64,000 nt of DNA from Macrothele yani (GCA_039090855.1 CM077006.1:51469336-51533335), one strand, 5' to 3'. Shown: positions 20,769 through 32,330, counted from the stretch's first letter. Notes: generated by a model not told the origin, from the sequence alone. A program made the numbers and translations.

Positions 20769-22883
20769 TATTTCTTATGATAGAGAACATACGCTGGCAA
20801 ATGACGAAAAGAAACGGGTTTCCAGCAGTTACTAGAATTCTGTCGAAGATTTACTGATTTGCTTAAAAATTCAACTGTTGCTTTTTTTGCAAAAGAAAAA
20901 AGAACAATATAAGATTTTGCACAGTAAAAAACATGTTGTTATTGCCTTCTGGTGTGTCACACTACAATTATCGTATTCACTCTGTAGTTGCTAATTTTGA
21001 CACTGCTAAATCGGCAAACCAAATCACTTTTAATAAGGATACGGCCTCGCAATGTGCATTGGAATAAAGCCAGAAGGACATCAGATTACTGCGTATTTCG
21101 TAGGAAGACCTAACAGTGATGTAACAGCAGCGTGCTGACGTTTGTACTTTTGATTTCTGATAAAGAAGAACACTGTGCTGAAAAATATTGACACATTCTC
21201 GCTACAAGTGTGAGATACAGGAAAATGTATCTTTTGCTACCATCTTGAACATAAACGGCGGAATCCAATAGTTTCAGGGGAGGACCAACTTTTCCGGGAG
21301 TTAAAACAATAAAAAAAAAAAAATCAAAGGGGCACAGTAGCAACTGTGCCGCAACCTACAACGTAAAACTACATACTCTGTCACTATTTCATGGCACTAT
21401 CTCCCTAGTTCTACGTCTTAAATTATTCAGCGAAGGACAGTTGACCCTATGTTGTAGGCTGCGGCACGGTTGCTTTGATTATTTTCAGATATAAAATTTT
21501 TAAGAAATGAAACGGAAGAAATGTTTTACTTTATTTACTTAAAAGCAACCTATACCATATGCAATTTATAGTAACTTATGCTAATCTCTCTCTATATAAA
21601 ACAGACTGTGTTTGTGTCTGTCAGTCGGATTTCACATAGAATTAGGCGATCTAGAGCAACGAAATTTGTTATGAAGGTACCTGTAGACATCTTCTGGTGC
21701 ACCTCGAAGCGATTTTTTTTAAATTTGAATTTGGTTTTTAGTTATTTAATGTTACGCGTTTCTACCCGATCTGAGTGTGTCTTTCCGCTTTGTTGACATC
21801 AACCTGATCACACCGAACGTTAAGGCGTGCAGAAAAGTAGTTCACCATAAATTTTAGGCATTTCTTTTTTAGAATTCTATTTTCATTCGTAAATACATTT
21901 ATTACGCCCATTTTTTGTAAGCGTTGTTTGCCGATTGTATTATGAACTTGAGGGCGGAGAAGTGAAAAAAGAAAATAGAACGTAGTTTTTCAATTTGCGT
22001 TATTAATTCAAAAGTGTCATACGTCAGAAGGTCATCATCAGTGTTTCCTTCAGGACTTTTTGGCCGGGGAGGCATATGGAACCTTAGAAGGTGCAAGTTT
22101 TCCATTTGCTATGTATATATATATAATTTTAACTACTATATTTATATATATAGAAGTAATTACTATATATCTAGCACAGGGGCGCATTTACAGTGGGTCT
22201 TGCCCCTCCAGAGAATGGTTCATTTTTTTTTGTGTGTGTATTTTTGGTTAAAATGCGACTTACATCAGAAAAAAATGCCTTAATTTTATGAAAATGTATC
22301 AACTTACATTAGAAAAAAATGCTTTAATATTTCTTCAATTTTTCATTGACTTTAATTTTGTTCCAGATGGTGGATTTCAAAAACTTCCTTTTTTCATCCC
22401 CCCCCCCGAAGAAAAATTCTAGATAGATCTCTGATATGTTAGTTACTTCAAACATTTCAGGAATAACAATTTTTTTCAACTACAGGAGGGGGAGGGGGGT
22501 CCGCACTCCGCAGGCTTGAAATTTTTATCTATTAAAATCCATTCAACGCACTTTTGATCCTGAATCACGATTCCCAGACAATTAGGTATGATTAGTCTAC
22601 TTATTATATTTTGAAGAATACCATGCGTCGTAATACACTTTTTAATAAAATAAACTATAACGAGTACCATTTGAACAATTATTTAAAAAAATATAATTGG
22701 AGAAATATTTGTAGCATAAAAAGAAACGAAACTTCCTTTTTCATCATAGCCTGAATTTATTAAAATTTGGTTCGGCAGCCTAAAATGTCTCGGGGCGGGG
22801 GTGGGGTCGTTTCCGGGACGGCTTCGCCCCCCTGGATGTATGCCTGAAAGAAACACTGGTCATCATACTGTGACGACGTTATA

Positions 22884-24101
22884 CACTATCTACCAACAAG
22901 TAATTGGACACCCCTGCAATCGACGATATCTGCGGTCCTGATACACGTCACGGCCGCCGCCGTTAAATATCGTGTGGGAAACAACAACGCAACTAGTCGC
23001 ATGCAAGATGCCACGCAGTTCGGAGCTCTCTGATTTCGAGAAAGGTGTAATCGTCGGGAATCACAGAAATGGCCGATCCATACGTGACATATCCAGCGAG
23101 TTGAAGTACCCAAAATCGACAGTGGCCTACGTGATTGCCAAATAGAAGATGAGAGGTGACTGTCGGAATGTTCCCCGACCCGGCATACCCACAAAACTAG
23201 GAGTTAGAGACCGACGGGTGCTGGCCAAAGAAATTTGGAAGAACCGCACGAAATCGATGGCCCACATCCGCGAGGAGTTACAATAGGCATCCAGGAGTGT
23301 TCTTTCGATGAATACCATCCGTAAGGAAGCCCATCTGCTCGGTTATCATGGACGTGCTGCCGCCCACAAGCCTTTGATCACCAAGTCCAATAGCGCTGCT
23401 CAACTAATGTGGTGCAAAGAACGTCGACAGTGGACCGTTGAACAGTGGAAACAGGTTCTCTGGAGCGATGAATCAAGCTTCACTATCTACCTTTCGGATG
23501 GCAAGGTCTGGGTTTGGCGTCTGCCTGGATAACGCCTCTTACTGGAATGTTTTGTGCCAACTGTGCAGTTCGGCGGCGGTGGAATTATGCTATGGGGGTG
23601 TTTCTCCTGGTATGGCACGGGACCCTTGATCGCAATTCCTGGTAGACTAAACACCGAGACCTACTGCACCATTTTGGATGATCATGCGCTTCCTACGTTG
23701 TGGCAGTTTTACGGGGTGGACCCAAGTTACTTTCAGGATGACAATGCCACCTGTCATGTTGCGAGTCCACCATGGCTTGGTATGGTAACAATGTGGTTAA
23801 TCGAATGGACTGGCCTGCGCAGAGCCCGGACCTTAACCCTATCGAGCACCTCTGGGACAAGTTGGAGCTTCGACTTAAGGGGTGCCCCCACCGTCCGAAA
23901 TCGGTGAAGGAACTGACCAGTCTTCTCCAAGCCGAGTGGAAGAAAATACCGCTAACCGTCGTACAACTCCTGGTTGAGAGTATGCCCCGGAGGGTCGCAG
24001 CTGTAATCGCCGCTCGTGGAGGCTGCACCAACTATTGAAGGTGAATAAACTTCGCTTTACTTTGCTATCACAGGTGTCCAATTACTTGTTGGTAGATAGT
24101 G
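22884..24101 (+). mobile_element. Tc1-like element, family X, full length
   Basis: Terminal inverted repeats of about 31 bp (CACTATCTACCAACAAGTAA at the left, its inverse at the right) flanked by TA at 22882-22883 and 24102-24103. 1218 bp, inserted in the Helitron. Its 5' 160 bp is also present in the chimera at 7800, which shows this insertion predates the 15 kb duplication. Confidence 0.95.
23008..24038 (+). pseudogene. Tc1-like transposase, family X
   Basis: Starts at ATG 23008 (MPRSSELSDFEKGVIVG) with the HTH region. In-frame stops occur near 23143, 23281 and 23530, and a frameshift lies near 23770. Catalytic motifs remain: WSDESSFTIY (first aspartate), [11 protein letters not shown] (second) and [15 protein letters not shown] (glutamate), then RVAAVIAARGG to the stop at 24038. 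The length of about 343 codons is normal for the family. Inactive. Confidence 0.9.
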
Positions 24102-24103
24102 TA

Positions 24104-24515
24104 TTTTAGAGTTGAAGATTGGTGCACCTATTATGCTTCTGAGAAATTTGGATCCGCTTTCACTTTGCAACGGCACGAGATTATCTGTCAAGAAACTAAT
24201 GAAGAATGTTATTGAAGCTACTATAATGACTGGGCATGCAGCAGGGAAAAACGTTTTTACTCCAAGGATCCCGATCATCCTATCTGATGTCTTATTTCAA
24301 TTCAAAGGTCTTCAATTCCCAATTCGTTTGAGATTCGCCATGAGCATCAATAAGGCACAAGGGCAGTCTCTAAAAGTTGTTGGACTGGATCTCAAAGTCC
24401 ATGTTTTTCCCATGATCAACTGTACGTTGGTTGTTCCAGAGTCGGAAATGGGGAAAATCTTTACATCTTTGCTCCGAATGGAAGGACTGTTAATCCCGAG
24501 GCTCTACAAGAATAA
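24104..24515 (+). pseudogene. Helitron helicase, C-terminal fragment
   Basis: The frame opens at the end of the Tc1 insertion with LKIGAPIMLLRNL and continues through CNGTRLSVKKLM and RLRFAMSINKAQGQSLKVVG, matching the C-terminal motifs of the Pif1-like Helitron helicase, where FAMTINKSQGQS is characteristic. A one-base shift near 24400 moves the frame; after it the sequence reads HDQLYVGCSRVGN and ends at TAA 24513-24515. Only the last 130 or so residues are left; the Walker motifs and Rep domain are absent. Confidence 0.9.
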
Positions 24516-24823
24516 GGTACTTTTCATCTCAATCAATTTCATTGCATAAGCCTTCTGCTTTCAAACTTTTTGAATTATTTACATTGGACGTGACAACTAC
24601 TAAATAATTCAAATACGTTTTTTTATCCTATTATTCTATTTCGGGAAGTTGTGCTACAAAGCTGTATAAACCTTGATTTACCAGTCTTAATTTAATTGCC
24701 GATATAGGTTTTACTTTATACTATTACTAGCCCGTCAACAACGGGTACAACAGGCTAGTTATAAATAAATGTTAGTTGGAGTAGAAAGCGTAGAAACATC
24801 GTTGTCAGTAGTTATTGCCAAAA

Positions 24824-24855
24824 TTGTTTCTGAAGAAATCGTTCTTCAGAAACAA
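24824..24855. repeat. 14 bp perfect hairpin
   Basis: TTGTTTCTGAAGAA pairs with its inverse across a 4-base loop. Role unknown. It lies in an otherwise featureless interval (24759-25231) between the Helitron end and the next transposase. Confidence 0.8.
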
Positions 24856-25231
24856 CTTTTCAAACTCCTTGTTATAAAGTTGGCGATACGTCTCGGGACT
24901 AAATGTACTCTTCCTGTTGTTCTTCTCTAGATTCAGAATCCATGGGCGGTGTACATGCTCGAGACGTAATACACTGCCGGACAATTGCAAAGGACGGATG
25001 ACAATAGCAACGACAGCAACCATAAAATGGAAGGCAGGAAAATGCAGAAATTAGCATAAGTGCGGGATACAATAAGACGTGTTGTGCGTATGCAAATTTT
25101 GGATTGCCGAACTTGTTCGTGACGTCATAGCGCTGATAAGAGATATAAAGGATTTGACGCGTATTGACCGTTGTTGTTCAAACGCAAAGTTGAAAGGGAA
25201 AGAATCAATTGACGAACTTGCAATTTTCAGT

Positions 25232-26262
25232 ATGTCTTCCCGATATCACCTAGATGATTTTACGCGTGGCCGTATTATTGGCAAGATTGAAGAAGGGCGA
25301 AGAATAACAGATGTTGCCAGGGAGTTCGACGTCAGCCACAGTGTTGTTTCAAGGCTTTGGAAATCATTTCAAACAAACGGAGAGTGTAGCAAACATCACG
25401 GGGGAGGTCGTGTTCGCAGTACGACACCTGCAGAAGATCGATACATAGTGCTATCAACAAAAAGACACCGGCGCAGCACAGCTAGTGAGGTAGCAAATCA
25501 GTTTATGGCTGCTACTGGCAAGCGGATCTCCCGAAAAACTGTCGCCAGACGTTTGCATGAAGGAGGACTATACGCCCGCCGTCCTGTTGTGTGCATCCCA
25601 TTGTCCAGACGTCACCGTACCGCCCGTTTGCAATGGTGCCATCAACATCGCAATTGGACTGATAACGACTGGTCTGCTGTCCTCTTCTCAGATGAGAGTA
25701 GATACAGTCTATCGTCTGATTGTCGACGACAACTGATCTGGCGTGATAGTGGTACTGCATATTGTCCAGCAAACATACAGGAAAGGGACCGATATCCGAC
25801 ATGTAGTGTCATGGTATGGGCTGGCATCATGATCAATGGCCATACGTCCCTCTATGTGCTTCCAGCTGGGACTATGACTGGCCAACGATACATTAATGAT
25901 GTTCTGCTACCTCATGTTCGCATGTTCCGTGGTGCTGTCGTTGATAGATTCATTTTCATGGACGACAACGCAACATGTCATCGAACAGTCGCTGTCTAGG
26001 AGTGTCTTAGAGCGAGGATATTCAACGCCTTGTATGGCCAGCACGTTCTCCAGATCTGAATCCCATTGAAAATGTGTGGGATGCTTTGGGGAGGAGTCTT
26101 GCTGGTCGCCAATGCCCTCCAATAAACAAGGACACCCTCATCCGTGCACTGACAGAGGAATGGGATAAATTACCCCAACAGCTGCTTGATAATGTTGTGC
26201 AAAGCATGACACGACGTGTGGAATCTTGCATCGCCCTCCATGGTGGCCATATCCCGTATTGA
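25232..26262 (+). pseudogene. Tc1-like transposase, nearly intact
   Basis: ATG at 25232 (MSSRYHLDDFTRGRIIG). The HTH region (ITDVAREFDVSHSVVSRLWK) covers residues 25-50 and a second HTH about 75-120. First catalytic aspartate in LFSDESRYS, second in FIFMDDNATCHRT, glutamate in PDLNPIENVWDALG. Two lesions are visible: a TAG at about 25997-25999, at a site where the related frames carry glutamine, and a one-base frameshift shortly after. The C-terminus RVESCIALHGGHIPY ends at TGA 26262. The frame upstream of 25232 is open to 25079 but does not look like transposase. Terminal inverted repeats could not be defined. This is the least damaged transposase of its size here. Confidence 0.85.
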
Positions 26263-26521
26263 CATCTTACGCCGGAACGCCTGAGGACGGTAATTGCATT
26301 TTTTTCACGTTTACATATTCTGCACAAAATGGCCTGTTTGTCCCTTGAACACGTTCCAAAGCCTTCTGGATTTCAGAGCACAATAAATTGTCTTTCTTGT
26401 AATGTCCTGGCATTCTGACATTATTTTATTTCACTTGGCATCCAACCACACTTACTTTTTTATGCGCTATATAGCCGTTTATGATCCGTCCTTAGCAATT
26501 GTCCAGCAGTGTATACATTCA

Positions 26522-26837
26522 TTATCCAGCGAAGTTGTGAAGACTGGCGATGTACATTGGCATTCCATGCTCGATGTGAAAATTTGGATCGATGGCACCT
26601 ATCTCCATCTGTTCTTGCTGTTCAGGCTCAATTTGTGCAGTTGAAGTGGAAGGTTGTGGATCTAGAGTCGAACTCGGGTGAAACCCATCCCAGGGCACGG
26701 ACTTTTGAAGCTTCTTACATTCCCGTGACTTTTCGGTTAATGACTTAGCTGGCTTTTCCCGTTTCCTCTCGTTCTCCCTTAGCTGTTTCTTCAACTTTCG
26801 TCGGTTCTTATACTAATTTTTCCTGGATTTTCGCGGC
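26522..26837 (-). pseudogene. Unidentified basic ORF, one stop
   Basis: The minus strand from an ATG at 26837 reads MPRKSRKN, a stop, then a lysine/arginine-rich stretch (KKQLRENERKREKPAK) that could form a charged helix. A serine/proline/glutamine-rich part follows (STLDPQPSTSTAQIEPEQQE) to a stop at 26522. Composition suggests a DNA-binding or structural ORF of a mobile element, but I do not recognise a family. It lies just left of the long-TIR element at 26950. Confidence 0.3.
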
Positions 26838-26949
26838 ATTTCTAAATTTTCATCTCCAAAATTTTTTTTATCTAATAAATAAATAAATTTTGAATCCACT
26901 TTATTTCGGTTTATCACATACGTCCGTTAGCTCTGACCCTCAGCTACGG

Positions 26950-27660
26950 GAAGCAGTCGTAAATGCGACCAGGGTCAAAATGGTAGTAAATGCAACCGGC
27001 AGGGGCAAAGAGGAGTGGGGAAGAAACGAGGGAGGCAGGGTGGGGAGATTAAGTGTGAACCACCTGGGGTCTTCCAACGGTAAATGCGACCGGGGTTGAA
27101 AATGGTAGTAAATGCGACCGGCTTAACGCAGAGCGATGGGGAAAGAAAGGAGGTCAGATGAGGAAGGGGAAAGAAAGGAGGTCAGATGCAGTGTTTTTCC
27201 TGTTTAATAGTCTTTTTTTTGCAAAAGTAATAATTATTGTATTGCTTGTATTTACAAAATAAGGTTTTACTCGTGTTTCTGGATTGAAGCTGAAGATACC
27301 CCTGGTAAAACTTGATCTGTATATAAAAAATAAAACATTTTCTTTCCCCAAGTAATAGCCACAGTACTTTTTCTACGACAAACTGCCGGAGATTTCATTC
27401 CACTCGTGTGCGAATTTTATTGCGATAGCTGCATTCAGAATTAATTGTATGTTTCTTCGCTTTTAGTAAGAAAGGAAATCCAAATGTCCCAAAATTTCAT
27501 TTACTACCATTTCAATTCCGGTTGCATTTACCGTTGGAAGATCTCAGGTGGTCAACACCTAATCTCCCCACCCTTCCTCCCTCCTTTCTTCCCCACTCCT
27601 CTTTGCCCCTGCCGGTCGCATTTGCTACCATTTTCAACCCCGGTCGCATATGCGACGACA
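26950..27660. mobile_element. Non-autonomous long-TIR element with 9 bp target duplication
   Basis: Arms at about 26950-27120 and 27490-27660 are inverted copies sharing GTCGTAAATGCGACC, GGTAGTAAATGCAACCGG and a purine-rich stretch. The element is bracketed by the direct repeat CAGCTACGG (26941-26949 and 27662-27670). TIRs of about 170 bp with 9 bp target duplications are the pattern of Mutator-like elements (MULEs). The 370 bp centre has a short direct repeat (GGGAAAGAAAGGAGGTCAGA) and no transposase. Confidence 0.75.
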
Positions 27661-27670
27661 CCAGCTACGG

Positions 27671-28020
27671 AATTATCGCTATCATTATCTATTCACTAGT
27701 TATCAGCCTTAAAACGGCGTGCAGAGAAACAAAATCAAGCGAAATTTAGTTTAACTTTCTAATGCTATTGTACCGAAGGGTTAAGGCCTACAGGGTTGAA
27801 ACTTGTTTTGTTATAAAATGGGACTCTATCTAATGATGTATGATTTATTACTCTATGATTATTAGTTTCGAAGATATAAAAGTTCAAAGTTTGACATGTT
27901 TCCGTTGTATCCGTGCTCCCGATGCTATCCAGCGTGAAGAAAGACGTAGTTTTACGCCAAAAGAGAGAGAAAACCGTATGACACGACGCAATATGCAAGT
28001 ACTCGTACAAACCATCGTTT
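27671..28020. other. Unassigned stretch with a short ORF
   Basis: 27890-28022 encodes RAPDAIQREERRSFTPKERE and more basic residues. The pattern resembles arginine/glutamate-rich N-terminal parts of some TE proteins, but that is weak. Nothing else is seen. Confidence 0.25.
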
Positions 28021-28230
28021 AGTATCATCATTTCACTGCTAAATGAAGGTCGCTTTCTATAACTTTATGTCTTCAGCATATCTCTTCCAAGTCATTCCAA
28101 CCTGCTTTCGATTTTCATCCACCCATCTCCCAGGTGGTCTGCTACTGAATCTTCACCTGCTCCATGACGAAATCCAATCTAATATCTCAGTTGTTTAACG
28201 GTAGTCAGTTCTAGCAATCCAGCACATTAC
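28021..28230 (-). repeat. Old RTE-like 3' fragment
   Basis: Similar in order of phrases to the RTE 3' ends elsewhere in the window (ATCATCATT tail, CACTGCTAAATGAAGGTC, CATCCACCCATCTCCCA, AATCTAATATCTCAGTTGTT), but much diverged and without an open frame. Confidence 0.5.
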
Positions 28231-28579
28231 TATTTGATAATACTTTAACGATCTTCTTTTAAGTGAAAAACACAACGGTGAGTTAACTTTTCAACTTATT
28301 TGTGCAAAATCAATTTTCAAAGTTGTACATGAAGAGTTTTCTAGAAAATTGCGAAACGTGGTGACAGTCCCCAGAAAATGTTCATAAAAAAAAAAAAGAA
28401 ACACGTTACATCATACGTGAACCACAAATATTTAAGATGTTTCGTAGGAAGAGCCCCATCCCCCCAGTGAGGAGACCATGAAATTCCAGGAGAAAGAGGG
28501 GGAGGGGGTCCGGACCCCAGTGTCCCCTACCTTCCGCCACCCGTGATTTTGAACCATACTGTTCTCAGAAATAAACTGC

Positions 28580-28620
28580 TTACATGAATGACATACAATT
28601 CGAGTATGTCATTCATGTAA
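28580..28620. repeat. 17 bp perfect hairpin (unit 1)
   Basis: TTACATGAATGACATAC pairs exactly with its inverse across a 7-base loop. The copy in unit 2 is at 32052-32092 with one loop change; the stems are unchanged. Confidence 0.9.
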
Positions 28621-28857
28621 TTTCTTTAGCGGCAATTTCATGCTTCCGAAGTGCTACAACAAGAGGCGATGTCGCATGACTTTCTACTTGCTGTGTTTGA
28701 TGCATGCTTTAAATTGAAAGGTAAGTAATTCTTTCTTTGCGTTTCAGTGCACTCTACCTAACCGCAGGAGTTCAGTATAAGAGATACGTGTGATATGGGT
28801 GGAAAGAATTCAACACCGTATTGTTCGTAACATGTATCGTTCATATGCACAATATAG

Positions 28858-30079
28858 ACAAAAGTCACCAGACGCCTAAAAGAGAAACATAATATAGCAT
28901 TCATTGACAAACATTATTACGGTGTTGGTCCACCTTTGGCCACAATGCATGCACTGACCCTTCCAGACATTCTTTCGACAAGGTTTTGGAACACAGCGAT
29001 AGGTACGCGCTTCCATTCCGTACATAGTGCTGCCGCTAACTGTTGCTCAGGAGTAGGCCTTGGTTCCAAACTTCTTATGTGGGGCTCTAATACAACCCAT
29101 AGGTGCTCTATGGGATTAAGATCAGGGCTCTGTGCTGGCCAGTCCACACACGATACGGAATTATCGTCAAACCAAGCCGTAACAGTCCTTGCTTTATGGC
29201 TCGGTGCATTATCCTGCTGGTACCAACAAGGCTCAGTTCCATAGTATTGCCACAGAGTTGGTTGGGCATAATTGTCCAGAATATTGAGGTTGACGTGCTG
29301 GTGAACAGGTTTGTCCATGATAACCAATGGGTCGTGACCATACCACAAAAACACCCCCACAAGAGTACACTGCTAGCTCTAAACTTGACCGTAGGAACAG
29401 TACACTGCGGTAAATGGCGTTCCCCAGGATGCCGCCATACCCACACACGGCCATCAGACTGATGGATCGTGTATATGGATTCATCAGTCCATAGGACCGG
29501 TTTCCATTGATCTACGGTCCACGATAAATGTTCTTTACACCATGCTAAACGACGAGTAGCATTCAGAGTGGAGATGAAAGGCTTATGAGCAGCCGCACGA
29601 CCACGGTAACCCATGAAATGAAGTTCCCTTCGAATGGTACGTGTACATACCGAGGTTCCATCATTTTTACTCACCTTTACACTGAGGTCTTGTGCAGTAC
29701 TCCGTCGATTAGCTGTAACGACTCTCCTGAGGCTTCGACGTCCTCTATCATTGATTTTCTTTGGTCTGTCGGTACGTTTTGCTACTTCAGGCACGCCATG
29801 TGTCCTCCACTTATTCAGTACATCCAAAACAGTTGACTTGGGTATGTTTAAATGCCTCTAGGTTTCTCTTATGGACAACCCACTAATATAACACCCAACC
29901 ATCTTTCCTTCCTCAAAGTCAGTTGTCTACCGCCGTGACATTTTTACTCAAATTCACAATGCGATATGATTGCGGTCAGCTGTAGGATTGTTTTAATACC
30001 GTTTGCAGCTGTACCGCGCATCTTAACAACGCATCGGATCCGTTCATTTGCTTTTGAAGGGGTGTCCGGTGACTTTTGT
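28858..30079 (-). mobile_element. Tc1-like element, family Z (unit 1)
   Basis: Ends ACAAAAGTCACC at the left and GGTGACTTTTGT at the right, with TATA-rich flanks. 1222 bp, with the transposase on the minus strand. The exact outer base is uncertain because the flanks are also TA-rich. Confidence 0.85.
28917..29941 (-). pseudogene. Tc1-like transposase, family Z (unit 1)
   Basis: From ATG 29941 the frame reads MSRR, a TAG, an HTH region (ISGLSIRET), a second TAG, then [18 protein letters not shown]. The main frame continues through [16 protein letters not shown] and [17 protein letters not shown] (first aspartate) to a frameshift near 29365. Then come [11 protein letters not shown] (second aspartate), [17 protein letters not shown] (glutamate) and a stop at 28917. 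Both TAGs and the frameshift recur in unit 2, so the gene was dead before the duplication. Confidence 0.9.
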
Positions 30080-30286
30080 AAATATAGCGTATTTCACTGA
30101 CCATTTTATTGACTTTTGAGACAAGTGCACTGTAAAAAATACGTGAGGTGAATTCACGGAAAATTTCTGAAAATAACGTGCAGCAAAGTTGCCGGTAATT
30201 TGTCACGTTGTGGGTAATTTGATACGAGCATATGAGGAAATCTAAATGCCTCGAGACATTTCCTTGGGAGTTTCTTCTTCGGTCAC

Positions 30287-30520
30287 TGTCTTTTCTTTTT
30301 TTTTTTTGATTGGAGGTATAACTACCACCGTGAGCAACTCAATGGGCTATAAGCAGTCGCCCGTCCCTAATTTAGGGTCACTGGTTCCAGGGAAGGGAGA
30401 GAGCCAGTGCCGTGAGACAAACACAATACCCATGCCTCACTGGGATTTGAACCCGAACCTTGTTCGGACGAATGACCAGAGGCCATCGTTTAGACCACTG
30501 CGCCACCGGGGCGGCGTCTT
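30287..30520 (-). repeat. SINE-B (unit 1)
   Basis: Full tRNA-like head with A box GGTGGCGCAGTGG and a B box variant GGGTTCAAATCCC on the minus strand, plus the 3' tail at the left. The phrase GTCTTTTCTTT occurs on both sides and fits a target duplication. Confidence 0.9.
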
Positions 30521-30602
30521 TTCTTTGGGTATTTGCATATTCTTGGAATGTGTGTGCCTGAGTTCTTTGTTGTAAAGTGAGATAAAAGAACACGTGTGAT
30601 AA

Positions 30603-30918
30603 AGGAATTCGTCTCTTTGGCCTAGTAGGCAACGTTCGTGACTGCCACGGAAAGAACCTCAGGTTCGATCCCAGGCAGGTACGAACGCTCGATCCACTAA
30701 ATATCCGCCGTGCGTCGGATGGGCACGTTAAGCCGTCGTACCCCGGGTACTGGCTCACCCGGTAATAAATAAGGGCATCTTCCTCCCCCTTTCTACTTCG
30801 CTTCCGAGTCACTTTCCTATCGGGCACTCTAGCCCAAATCTCCTAGCTTCCTATTTCTAAGGGTTGTTTAAGACCTGGGGTCAGACACTCCTTTCCTAAA
30901 ATCCTCTGCATATGATCA
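30603..30918 (+). repeat. SINE-A (unit 1)
   Basis: A box TTTGGCCTAGTAGG, B box GGTTCGATCCC, full body ending CCTCTGCATATGATC. Confidence 0.9.
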
Positions 30919-31119
30919 TTTGGTTAGAATTCGTCTCTCTCTCTCTCTCTCTCTTCTACGACAGGCTGTTGCATTCCGCATTTTGTCGGAGGTTGTTGCT
31001 TCCGTCTTTTGTTCAGTTTCTGCTCGTTGCCTACATTGCCGACCTGATGTAGGTTATGCAGCTGTGGAAGCCTGTAGTTGATGGGAGGATGTTAAAAGTG
31101 GATCTTTCCAGTTGTCTAC

Positions 31120-31500
31120 CTGCCGGTGAACGTCTGTGTAGCGGAGGGATGTCTATGCCGAGCCCTTGCAGATGATACGAACTATATATATATCGTTTGT
31201 GTTGGTTGGACTTCGTCTACGGATAGTGCTGGACTATTGCTTTATGTTCAGGTGCTGCTTCTGTTACCCGCCGGTGAACGTATGTGCAAGCGGAGAGGTG
31301 TCTACGCTGGGCCACTGCTGATGATGCGAACCACTGTGTGTGTTGGAGAGACTTCGTCGACGGCTTCTGCTAGACTATTGCCTTATGTTCCGGTTCTGAT
31401 TCGACTTGCCGGTGCAGCGGAGGTGTGCATATGAACGCTAAGTTACCGACGAGGTTGATTTCGCCGACAACTTCTGCTGCACTATTGCTTCCTGTGTCAG
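31120..31500 (+). repeat. Imperfect tandem repeat, about 145 bp (unit 1)
   Basis: The phrases GCCGGTGAACGT, GCGGAG, ATGCGAAC/ATACGAAC, GACTTCGTC, GGACTATTGC and TTATGTTC return in the same order at about 31123, 31264 and, partly, 31400. The region is less AT-rich than its surroundings. The frame of 102 codons at 31126-31434 follows the repeat and is not claimed as a gene. Confidence 0.75.
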
Positions 31501-32330
31501 TTTCGTATATTTGTTGCCGAAGGGCGTTTAACCCAAGGACTGGTATATTTACTCTAAGTTATGACCTCTTTGGATCTGGTAAATGCATTCTTGACCTTTA
31601 AAGAAAATCTGTGATAATTTGGAATTAACTAAATGAGTTTACATTAAATAACTTGAATTGTGTCGTTGAAATTTGTGCACTGTCGCTATTTACTTAACTT
31701 AAGAATGTCAACTCATTTAAGACAGTCCTTCCTGCAGGGGGAGGGGGTAGCTATCTGGGGCAGGGCAAAGAGACAGTTGCAGGTTGGACCGTCGCATCTT
31801 TAACTTCCGTATTTTCACAGATTGATTTTCCGTAGTCAGTAACTCTGTTTAGTTCAAAAGAAGTCCGTTTCAAGTTTTTCCGTGTTTAGACAGAAGTTTT
31901 GCGTATTCGAAAACCCTGAATTTTTCAGCCCTTACGCCAGATAATCCTTTCGCGCTGGTAGTGGTTTCGACCCCGAGATTGATTGACCCCAGTGTCCCCT
32001 ACCTTCCGCCGCCCGTGATTTTGAACCATACTGTTCTCAGAAATAAACTGCTTACATGAATGACATACACTTCGAGTATGTCATTCATGTAATTTCTTTA
32101 GCGGCAATTTCATGCTTCCGAAGTGCTACAACAAGAGGCGATGTCGCATGACTTTCTACTTGCTGTGTTTGATGCATGCTTTAAATTGAAAGGGTAAGTA
32201 ATTCTTTCTTTGCGTTTCAGTGCACTCTACCTAACCGCAGGATTTCAGTATAAGAGATACGTGTGATATGGGTGGAAAGAATTCAACACCGTATTGTTCG
32301 TAACATGTATCGTTCATATGCACAATATAG

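Larger units (their letters stand above)
14845..23046. repeat. Segmental duplication A, copy 2
   Basis: Second copy of the segment at 1-7962, in the same orientation. It differs by scattered substitutions, homopolymer length changes, a short extra stretch near 16284 and the retained 235 bp that copy 1 lost. Beyond 23046 it continues through the rest of an otherwise intact Tc1 element and a Helitron end, whereas copy 1 switches to unrelated sequence. Copy 2 therefore shows the ancestral arrangement at this breakpoint. Confidence 0.95.
21585..24758 (+). mobile_element. Helitron-like element with a Tc1 insertion
   Basis: The left end reads TCTCTCTCTATATAAAAC after a host A. The right end has the hallmark short hairpin (GCCCGT, 24730-24735, pairing with ACGGGT, 24741-24746) about 10 bases before a terminal CTAG (24755-24758) followed by a host T. 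That is the expected A/T target with no duplication. Just inside the right end is the C-terminal part of a Helitron helicase. Without the inserted Tc1 (22884-24101) the element is about 1.95 kb, so most of the Rep/helicase gene is deleted. Helitrons move by rolling-circle copying. The right end is well supported; the left end is inferred from its motif. Confidence 0.7.
28513..31984. repeat. Tandem duplication B, unit 1 (3.47 kb)
   Basis: Direct repeat of 31985-35456. Each unit contains a short hairpin, one dead Tc1 element, SINE-B, SINE-A, a CT microsatellite and a GC-richer minisatellite. The copies look about 99% identical by eye, so this event is recent. Confidence 0.95.

Noticed and set aside
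25079..25231. N-terminal extension of the Tc1-like transposase upstream of 25232
   Set aside because: The sequence is open but does not resemble the family, while MSSRYHLDDFTRG at 25232 matches the usual start position relative to the HTH.
30378..30827. 149-codon minus-strand frame repeated at 33850-34299
   Set aside because: It spans a SINE-B and a SINE-A in opposite orientations and has no protein-like features.
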